A DNA stretch of 5,223 nucleotides, taken from Chryseobacterium gleum. Its GTDB lineage: Bacteria > Bacteroidota > Bacteroidia > Flavobacteriales_D > Sanyastnellaceae. How positions within the stretch are numbered: the first letter of the stretch is position 1; the number at the start of each line of letters is the position of its first letter. The stretch covers positions 1 to 5,223 of the forward strand of contig CAMDFE010000133.1 of NCBI GenBank assembly GCA_945897395.1, read 5' to 3'. Under the pieces are notes generated by a model. The model saw only the letters and a program-made list of their open reading frames with translations. It was not told the origin of the DNA and made no database searches. The translations under genes were made by a program, and so were the position numbers. Below are positions 1 to 5,223 of this stretch, in pieces.

Positions 1-2210
1 TTGGGGGAACCATGAATATTATTACGCGCGGAATTGATGCGAAGCGAAGCGTGCGCCTTCGACAAGAATATGCATACGGTGCTTTCTCCAGAACTTCATT
101 CGCTTTCAATTCAGGTAAAACAAAAAAAGGTTGGGCATTTTCGATGGCCACATCTTTCAAAACAGGAAGCGGGTGGGTTGATGGAACCTTCACCAAAGGA
201 TTTTTCTATTATGGGAAAATTGAAAAAATTACAGGCAATCACCATTTGAGTTTATACGGATTGGGTGCTCCTCAAGAACACGGTCAGCGTTTAAGGTCTG
301 AAGCAATTGCACTCTATAGTGCCGAAACGGCCTCTGCCGTTGGGGCCCCTTCAACCTACAATACGAATCCAACTGCTGAAGTATCGATTTTTAACGGTGG
401 TATTAATTATAACCCTGATGTCGGTAATTTAACTCGCTACGATTTTGTAAACGGACAGCGCACCAACATTCAAGCTGAAGAGCAATTCAATGGTCGAGTG
501 AATTTTTATCACAAGCCACAATTCTCATTCAAAGATGTTTGGACACTGAATGAAAAGTCGTTCATAAGCACGGTAGTTTATGCCTCCTATGGAAGAGGTG
601 GTGGAACACGCTGGAACAACAACATTACCGCCAACGATTATTTGGCCGATGGAAGTGTGAACATGCAAGCGTTTTATGACTCGAACGTCGGTGCTAAACC
701 ACCCTTATTTTCAGGGCCTGATTACAATGTAAATACACTAGTAAGTTCTACCGAACGATACGCTGTTTCGAATTATGTAAAGGCCAGCATGAATGAACAC
801 TCTTGGTACGGTGTGTTGAGCACCTTCAATAAAAAATTCAACGACAAATGGAATTTCGCGGGCGGCGTTGACTTGCGTTCTTACAAAGGATCTCACTACA
901 GAAAAATAATTGACCTGATGGGTGCCGATTATATTATTGCGCGAACTGCGGTTAATTACAACGATCCTAATTTGATTAAAAGAGAAGGCGATGTTATAGA
1001 TTTCAATAATGATGCGTTCATTCGTTGGGGTGGTTTATTCGGACAGATAGAATACCAAGATGAAAAAATTTCTGCTTTCGTAAGTGCGTCAGCAGCAACT
1101 ACAGGATACAATCGCGTGGATTATTTCCGCCCCAAAGTGTATGAAGTTAATGGTGTTGAAGTTCCTGTTGGCTATTCTTATGTGAACAACGGCATTGCTC
1201 TTGTTTCAGACACAACGGTTGTTGATGGACAAACCTTGACAAGTAATATGAGTGGTTCTGAATATCAAACTACCGGCTGGTATTACCGTCCAACAGCAAC
1301 GATAAAGGCGGGTGTGAAATATAATTTAACACGTGATTTAGCTGTCTTTTTAAATTCAGGTTATTTGAACAAGGCTCCTCTATTCAGTCAGATATACACC
1401 AATGCGAACGAACGTTTCAACGCCATTGAAAACGAAGTTATTTCAAGCTTTGAAAACGGCTGGAATTACAAGTCCAAGAAGTTTTCATTCAACGTAAATC
1501 TATATTACACCACTTGGAAAAACAAACCTTATGGCGGTGGGCTTCAAGTGCCAGATCCTCAAGATCCAACTACAAACATCACGGTAAACATCCGTGGAAT
1601 GAATGCACGTCACAAAGGAGCTGAATTAGATTTTGCATACAAAATCAACGATCGAATAACCTTCGAAGGATTGGCTTCATTTGGTGATTGGATTTGGACC
1701 TCTTCGGATACCATATACATATTCGACGATGCGGGAAATCCAGTTCCAGAAGAAGCTGGAGATCCCAACAGCTCTCAACTTTTTGTTACTTACGACGCAA
1801 ATGGCGTTCATGTAAGTGATGCGGCGCAAACACAGTTGGGTGCTATGTTGCGTTATGAATGGAAAAACGGAGCTTATGCAAAAGCCAGATACACCTGGTT
1901 CGACCGATATTTCGCCGACATGAACCCCTTCGAATTGAAAGGCGAAAACGCTGGAAGAGATTCTTGGAGAATCCCGTCATACGGAACACTTGAATTACAC
2001 GCAGGTTACGGCAAAGAAATTGGCGGTGTTCGCTATGACCTTCGCGGCAGTGTGTTCAATGTATTGAATAGCGTATTCATTACAGATGCAAGAAATAACG
2101 ACTCGTTTGCTCTTTACAACAATAAGGCTTTCAATTTTGATGCATCTTCTGCCGGAGTTTTCTTTGGTCAAGGAAGATGGTTCAACGTATCTTTATCGGC
2201 CACATTCTAA
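1..2210 (+). CDS. TonB-dependent outer-membrane receptor, C-terminal beta-barrel (5'-partial)
   Basis: This is the barrel of a TonB-dependent receptor, an outer-membrane protein that imports ligands using energy from TonB-ExbB-ExbD. The frame is open from the window edge (first full codon at 3). The residues just before the ATG at 12 are Gly-Gly-Thr, giving GGTMNIITRG, the usual end of the plug domain (family pattern IGGxxNIIT). That ATG is therefore internal, and the true start, signal peptide and most of the plug lie upstream. Counting from the Met at 12, the 732 residues alternate aromatic and polar residues like amphipathic barrel strands. GAPQEHGQR (85-93) and VSDAAQTQLG (601-610) resemble motifs I know from Bacteroidota receptors. 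The chain ends in SLSATF with a terminal Phe, the usual BAM-recognised ending. The stop is TAA at 2208-2210. The ligand cannot be read from the sequence. The family call is very safe; the plug fragment is too short to tell whether an N-terminal carboxypeptidase-like domain was present. Confidence 0.95.
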   Translation, partial: GGTMNIITRGIDAKRSVRLRQEYAYGAFSRTSFAFNSGKTKKGWAFSMATSFKTGSGWVDGTFTKGFFYYGKIEKITGNHHLSLYGLGAPQEHGQRLRSEAIALYSAETASAVGAPSTYNTNPTAEVSIFNGGINYNPDVGNLTRYDFVNGQRTNIQAEEQFNGRVNFYHKPQFSFKDVWTLNEKSFISTVVYASYGRGGGTRWNNNITANDYLADGSVNMQAFYDSNVGAKPPLFSGPDYNVNTLVSSTERYAVSNYVKASMNEHSWYGVLSTFNKKFNDKWNFAGGVDLRSYKGSHYRKIIDLMGADYIIARTAVNYNDPNLIKREGDVIDFNNDAFIRWGGLFGQIEYQDEKISAFVSASAATTGYNRVDYFRPKVYEVNGVEVPVGYSYVNNGIALVSDTTVVDGQTLTSNMSGSEYQTTGWYYRPTATIKAGVKYNLTRDLAVFLNSGYLNKAPLFSQIYTNANERFNAIENEVISSFENGWNYKSKKFSFNVNLYYTTWKNKPYGGGLQVPDPQDPTTNITVNIRGMNARHKGAELDFAYKINDRITFEGLASFGDWIWTSSDTIYIFDDAGNPVPEEAGDPNSSQLFVTYDANGVHVSDAAQTQLGAMLRYEWKNGAYAKARYTWFDRYFADMNPFELKGENAGRDSWRIPSYGTLELHAGYGKEIGGVRYDLRGSVFNVLNSVFITDARNNDSFALYNNKAFNFDASSAGVFFGQGRWFNVSLSATF

Positions 2211-2250
2211 TGAGGCATTCTAGAAAAATAAAAAAGAACAATAGAAAAAA
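2211..2250 (+). promoter_or_regulatory. A-rich intergenic leader / translation initiation region
   Basis: These 40 bases separate the receptor stop from the ATG of the PLD-domain gene. They are strongly A-rich, with A-runs at 2224-2227, 2229-2235 and 2244-2250 leading straight into the start codon. There is no GGAGG-like Shine-Dalgarno sequence. Bacteroidota commonly initiate on A-rich, SD-less leaders, so this supports the start at 2251. I see no stem-loop with a T-run (terminator) and no TAnnTTTG -7 box with a suitably placed TTG. Co-transcription with the receptor is therefore the simplest reading, though it is inferred. Confidence 0.55.
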
Positions 2251-5223
2251 ATGAAATACATCTACACACTCTTGTTAGCGCTTCTATTTGGAGCTACACA
2301 AGCACAAGTTGTCATTAACGAAGTTGATGCCGATCAAGTTGGAACCGACGCTGCCGAATTCATTGAATTGTATGGTGCTCCCGGACAATCTTTGAACGGA
2401 ATGGTTATGGTTTGGTTTAACGGAGCGGGAGGAACTTCTTACAAAACCGTTGACCTATCTGGAAACGTAATTCCTGCCTCAGGATATTTCGTTATCGGAA
2501 ATGCAGGTGTTGCTAACGTGAATGTTACATTCACAGGAAATACATTACAAAATGGTGCTGATGGTATAGCAATCTATACTGCCACATTAGCGGCTTGGCC
2601 CAATGGCACCGCAGTAAGCGCAACTGGGTTAGTAGATGCTTTGGTATACGGAACAGCAGATGCAGCAGCAACAAACCTAATATCTGTGCTTACACCAGGT
2701 CAACCTCAGGCAGACGAAACTGCGGCCACTCCTACATTGAACAATTCTTCTTCTCGCATTCCTGATGGTGGTGCTGCATTCAATACTGCTGCCTATGTTG
2801 CTCAATTACCAACGCCAGGTGCCTCCAATAGCGGAACAATCGCTGGCTGCATGGATAACACTTCTTGTAACTACAATGCGCTAGCAACAGTTGACAACGG
2901 ATCTTGTGCATTTCCAGGAGATGCCTGTAACGACAATAACGCCTCTACTTCCGGAGACACCTATAATGCCTCATGTGTATGCGTTGGACTTATATCTGGT
3001 TGTATGAATAATGTTGCTTGTAACTACAATCCTGCCGCTGTTGTAGACGACGGATCTTGTGCATTTCCTGGAAGCGCATGTAACGACAACAATGCCAGCA
3101 CTACCGGTGATGTTTATGATGCGTCTTGCAACTGTGCGGGAACTCCATCCGGAGCAAGTTCAATTCTTCCTGCTCGCGGACAAGCCGTTGGCGCAAGTGT
3201 GACTGTCACCGGAGTCGTAACGAACGGCGCTGAAATGGGAAGCTCTGTTCGATACATTCAAGACAGCCAAGCCGGTATCGCGATCTATCCTGGATTAGAT
3301 TGGACCGCATGGGGAGTTACTCCTTTGCGCGGTGATATAATTACTGTATCAGGTGTGATTTCAGAATACAACGGGTTATTAGAAGTGGGTTCAACATTAA
3401 CAGCTGTTACTGTTAACTCTTCCAATAATACTCTTCCTACAAATCAATTGGTTACTCCAAATATGATTGCTGAAGCTTACGAAGGCGAATTGGCAACAGT
3501 AGATAACGTTGTTTTCGATTTAGCGGGATCTGTTATTTCTGGAAACTCGACTTATACTTTTCTGGCTAACGGACAATCGGGTGTTATATACATTCGTGCT
3601 GGAAGCGTTTTAGTTGGAACGAATCTTCCTGCAAGTGCGATTACGCTAGTGGGAATTGTTTCTCAATTCGACGCTACTGCTCCTTTCGATGCTGGTTATC
3701 AAATTTTACCACGTGATGAAAATGATTTCATTCTTCCTCCGGGCGTTGCTATCATTGGTACTGTTACTCAAACCAACATCACCACTTCATCTTTCGATTT
3801 AAACTGGACAACCAATAATGGTGGAGACAGTGAAGTGAATTATGGTTTAACACCTTCATTGGGTCAAACAGTTTACATCAATGAAAGTGTAACAAGTCAC
3901 GTTGTAAATATCCCTGGATTACAGCCTGGAACAATTTACTACGCATCTGTAACCTCTTCAAACGTTGATGGATCTAGCACGAGCAGTGTTCGTCCATACG
4001 CTACAAAGAGCTTAAGCTCTGGCGAAATTCGCACCTATTTCACGCGTCAAGTAGATAACAGTTATGCAACAATCGAAAACGCAATCTCTTTGGGTACGTT
4101 AACAAACGACACCATAGCTGCATACATCAGTCGTGCGCAGCAAGCGGTTGATATTGCCATTTACAACTTCACAGACGATGCAACTATTGCCAACGCAATC
4201 AACGGCAGATACAATGCTGGTGTGCAAGTGCGAGTAGTTGCCGATGGTTCTACCGCTCAACTCGGTTTATCCCTTTTAGATCCAAATATTCCTGTGGTCG
4301 AGAGAATTAACACTTCTGGAACCGGCATTATGCACAATAAATTTATTGTTATCGATCCAGATTCTGCAGCAAATTCATGGGTGTTTACAGGGTCTACCAA
4401 CTGGACAGACAACAATATGTCTACCGATTTCAACAATATAATTATTTTCCAAGATCAAAGTATTGCTCGCGGGTACCGTTTAGAATTCGAGGAAATGTGG
4501 GGTGGGTCTGGCCCGCAGCCAGGTAATCCGAATGGCGTATTTGGATCTAGCAAAACCAACAACACTCCGTTGCAATATGTAATGGGTCCAGATGATATTA
4601 AAGTTGAAAGTTATTTCTCTCCTACCGACAACACGAACGGTGCGATTATCAAGACCATGCAAACGACAGACACAAATTTAGATTACGCCATTCTTGCTTT
4701 CACACGCGCAGATATTGCTGATGCTATCATAGCTGAAGATGATTTATTCTTGGTGTTGGTTCGTGGTATGATGGAACAAACTTCAGATCCCGCGTCTGAA
4801 TTTGCATACTTGCAAGCCGCAGGTCAAGACATCCGTTCGCATGAGGGTATTCAATATGACCTTCACCATAAGTATTGCATTGTCGATCATAGCACGTTGG
4901 ATTCAGACCCAACTGTTCTTACTGGAAGTCACAACTGGAGCAGTGCCGCACAAACCACGAATGACGAGAACACTGTTGTAGTTCATGACGCGCGCGTTGC
5001 GAATCTTTACCTACAAGAATTCATGGCAACATGGAGTTTGGTTGGTGTTGAAGACGCTGCGAACAACGACATGAACGTTTATCCAAATCCTGCATCTTAC
5101 AACTTGTGGGTAGGTGTTCCAGTTCAGTCTGGAAAATCAATCTTGAATATTTACAGCGCACAAGGACAATTGGTTCACACCGAATATTTGAACGCAGGAA
5201 TGAATCAAGTTTCATTGCCCTCA
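2251..5223 (+). CDS. Secreted multidomain phospholipase D/nuclease-family protein with T9SS sorting domain (3'-partial)
   Basis: The frame is open for 991 codons to the window edge, with no stop. Residues 1-18 are a Sec signal peptide (Lys2, hydrophobic 7-14, predicted cut TQA|Q at 18/19). There is no lipobox Cys. The domains in order are: LTD-like 19-190 (INEV, EFIELY, GYFVIGN, SSRIPDG); two six-Cys repeats 199-297; OB-fold-like region about 303-495, probably two folds (VTVTGVV, YIQDSQAGIAIY, then GELATVDNVVF and a GYQILPRDENDF end); FN3 about 500-588 (FDLNWTT, GLQPGTIYYASV); PLD-like 591-930 with two HxKxxxxD motifs; and T9SS type A sorting domain from about 931 (VYPNPA at 943-948). About 20-30 residues are probably missing at the C-terminus. 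PLD enzymes cleave phosphodiesters through a phospho-histidine intermediate. Export by Sec and then T9SS implies action outside the cell. Nuclease (Nuc-like) or phospholipase are both possible; the OB and LTD modules lean towards nuclease. The ATG at 2251 is chosen because the signal peptide begins there. Confidence 0.93.
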   Translation, partial: MKYIYTLLLALLFGATQAQVVINEVDADQVGTDAAEFIELYGAPGQSLNGMVMVWFNGAGGTSYKTVDLSGNVIPASGYFVIGNAGVANVNVTFTGNTLQNGADGIAIYTATLAAWPNGTAVSATGLVDALVYGTADAAATNLISVLTPGQPQADETAATPTLNNSSSRIPDGGAAFNTAAYVAQLPTPGASNSGTIAGCMDNTSCNYNALATVDNGSCAFPGDACNDNNASTSGDTYNASCVCVGLISGCMNNVACNYNPAAVVDDGSCAFPGSACNDNNASTTGDVYDASCNCAGTPSGASSILPARGQAVGASVTVTGVVTNGAEMGSSVRYIQDSQAGIAIYPGLDWTAWGVTPLRGDIITVSGVISEYNGLLEVGSTLTAVTVNSSNNTLPTNQLVTPNMIAEAYEGELATVDNVVFDLAGSVISGNSTYTFLANGQSGVIYIRAGSVLVGTNLPASAITLVGIVSQFDATAPFDAGYQILPRDENDFILPPGVAIIGTVTQTNITTSSFDLNWTTNNGGDSEVNYGLTPSLGQTVYINESVTSHVVNIPGLQPGTIYYASVTSSNVDGSSTSSVRPYATKSLSSGEIRTYFTRQVDNSYATIENAISLGTLTNDTIAAYISRAQQAVDIAIYNFTDDATIANAINGRYNAGVQVRVVADGSTAQLGLSLLDPNIPVVERINTSGTGIMHNKFIVIDPDSAANSWVFTGSTNWTDNNMSTDFNNIIIFQDQSIARGYRLEFEEMWGGSGPQPGNPNGVFGSSKTNNTPLQYVMGPDDIKVESYFSPTDNTNGAIIKTMQTTDTNLDYAILAFTRADIADAIIAEDDLFLVLVRGMMEQTSDPASEFAYLQAAGQDIRSHEGIQYDLHHKYCIVDHSTLDSDPTVLTGSHNWSSAAQTTNDENTVVVHDARVANLYLQEFMATWSLVGVEDAANNDMNVYPNPASYNLWVGVPVQSGKSILNIYSAQGQLVHTEYLNAGMNQVSLPS
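2305..2820 (+). other. Lamin-tail-like (LTD) domain of the PLD-family protein
   Basis: Residues 19-190, directly after the signal cut, show the pattern of bacterial secreted lamin-tail domains. A first strand VVINEV (20-25) is followed by EFIELY (36-41), a GYFVIGN strand (78-84), LQNGADGIAIY (99-109), a VDALVYG strand (128-134), SSRIPDG (167-173) and a closing PTPGA (187-191). In bacteria this immunoglobulin-like fold is common at the N-terminus of extracellular nucleases and other surface hydrolases. It is thought to have a binding or tethering role rather than a catalytic one. The identification comes from motif order only. Confidence 0.85.
2845..3141 (+). repeat. Two tandem 51-residue (153-base) Cys-rich repeats
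   Basis: Unit 1 covers residues 199-246 (bases 2845-2988) and unit 2 covers 250-297 (bases 2998-3141), with a repeat period of 51 residues. By my hand alignment 35 of 48 residues are identical. Each unit has six cysteines in the same register: C200/251, C206/257, C219/270, C226/277, C242/293 and C244/295. The first half is the GCMxxxxCNYNxxAxVDxGSC element seen in many surface proteins of Bacteroidota. The second half is a PGxxCNDNNASTxGDxY element ending in CxCxG. The even cysteine count suggests three disulfides per unit formed in the periplasm. The function is unknown; it probably acts as a rigid spacer or adhesive module between the LTD and OB regions. Confidence 0.9.
3157..3735 (+). other. 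OB-fold-like region, probably two consecutive folds
   Basis: Residues about 303-495 are rich in beta strands. The first half carries VTVTGVVTNG (317-326), YIQDSQAGIAIY (335-346) and GDIITVSGVISEYNGLLEV (361-379). This is the strand order of the YhcR/DUF5689-type OB folds found in secreted nucleases. The second half begins with YEGELATVDNVVF (410-422) and includes GVIYIRAGS (444-452) and LVGIVSQF (466-473). It ends with GYQILPRDENDF (482-493), a familiar ending of such domains. OB folds often bind nucleic acid or oligosaccharide. The role here is inferred, and the exact boundary between the two halves is uncertain. Confidence 0.7.
3748..4014 (+). other. Fibronectin type III domain
   Basis: Residues about 500-588 match the FN3 pattern: strand B with the core Trp (FDLNWTT, 515-521), the EVNYGLT segment (528-534), the conserved turn and strand F (GLQPGTIYYASVTSSN, 556-571), and a final strand around SVRPYATKS. 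It sits directly before the catalytic region and probably works as a spacer. Such single FN3 domains are common in secreted hydrolases of Bacteroidota. Confidence 0.8.
4021..5040 (+). other. PLD-like catalytic region with two HKD motifs
   Basis: Residues 591-930 form two PLD half-domains in one chain. Half 1 starts GEIRTYFTRQVDN (591-603) and has the core strand VDIAIYNFTD (633-642). Its active-site motif is H695-x-K697-x4-D702, followed by GSTN (714-717). Half 2 starts IKVESYFSPTDN (784-795), with strand DYAILAFTR (811-819) and motif H872-x-K874-x4-D879, followed by GSHN (892-895). All His, Lys and Asp residues of both motifs are present, so catalytic activity is plausible. In the PLD family one His forms the covalent phospho-enzyme and the other acts as general acid. 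The Glu found 13 residues after the motif Ser in Nuc-like enzymes is present in half 2 (E906) but is Asn in half 1 (N728). Confidence 0.9.
5041..5223 (+). other. T9SS type A C-terminal sorting domain (truncated by window)
   Basis: Residues 931-991 show the type A sorting signature: a short linker (GVEDAANND), then MNVYPNPASYNLWV (941-954), a strand SILNIYSAQGQLV (963-975), and the start of the next strand pair (GMNQVSLPS). Family members usually continue with L..G.Y.v.v and a final short basic or hydrophobic strand, which would lie just beyond the window. In T9SS substrates this domain directs passage through the outer-membrane translocon and is then cleaved, with release or attachment to anionic LPS. 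It implies that a T9SS is encoded elsewhere in this genome. Confidence 0.92.

Noticed and set aside
34..249. 71-codon + strand open frame inside the receptor gene
   Set aside because: It overlaps the receptor in another frame, has no recognisable features, and the receptor frame clearly encodes a barrel here.
2107..2139. TTG at 2107-2109 with CAATTTTG at 2132-2139, resembling a Bacteroidota promoter for the PLD gene
   Set aside because: The -7 box has a mismatch at its first base and the spacing is 22 bases rather than about 17-19; it also lies inside receptor codons that are well explained.
2203..2222. Direct repeat CATTCTA at 2203-2209 and 2216-2222 around the receptor stop
   Set aside because: Seven bases with a six-base gap is expected by chance, it is not palindromic, and no mobile element or terminator structure is attached.
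2821..3150. Possible metal-binding or EGF-like domain in the Cys-rich stretch
   Set aside because: The cysteine spacing does not follow the EGF pattern and no known metal-ligand signature is visible; it is better described as the Bacteroidota-type repeat.
4480..5215. Three minus-strand open frames of 60-64 codons (4480-4662, 4727-4912, 5021-5215)
   Set aside because: They lie opposite the PLD and sorting-domain coding sequence, whose motifs are unmistakable; they show no start context or domain and are antisense shadows.

Overview
The window looks like a piece of a Bacteroidota chromosome, probably from the Flavobacteriales or a close relative. It is densely coding and has a moderate AT bias. 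The evidence for this group is a SusC/FhuA-type TonB-dependent outer-membrane receptor with Bacteroidota-style motifs, an A-rich leader instead of a Shine-Dalgarno site, Cys-rich repeats of the GCxxxxxCNYNxxAxxDDGSC type, and a type IX secretion (T9SS) type A sorting domain (VYPNPA). Genus or species cannot be told from this sequence.

The layout is two genes on the + strand, both cut by the window edges. Positions 1-2210 hold the C-terminal beta-barrel of a TonB-dependent receptor; its signal peptide and nearly all of its plug domain lie upstream of the window. After a 40-base A-rich gap, an open frame runs from 2251 to the last base (991 codons, no stop). It encodes a secreted modular protein: signal peptide, lamin-tail-like domain (LTD), two 51-residue six-cysteine repeats, an OB-fold-like region (probably two OB folds), a fibronectin type III domain, a two-motif phospholipase D/nuclease (PLD) catalytic region, and the start of the T9SS sorting domain. 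There is no gene-free stretch over 300 bases, and I see no RNA gene, mobile element or CRISPR array.

The second protein is probably exported by Sec, carried across the outer membrane by the T9SS, and released or attached at the surface. There it could cleave phosphodiesters in nucleic acid or phospholipid, and the neighbouring receptor could import a product. The short gap and shared strand fit one transcript, but the substrate and the functional link are inference. The main point of interest is the architecture: LTD and OB modules that I associate with extracellular EEP-type nucleases are here joined to a PLD-type active site.
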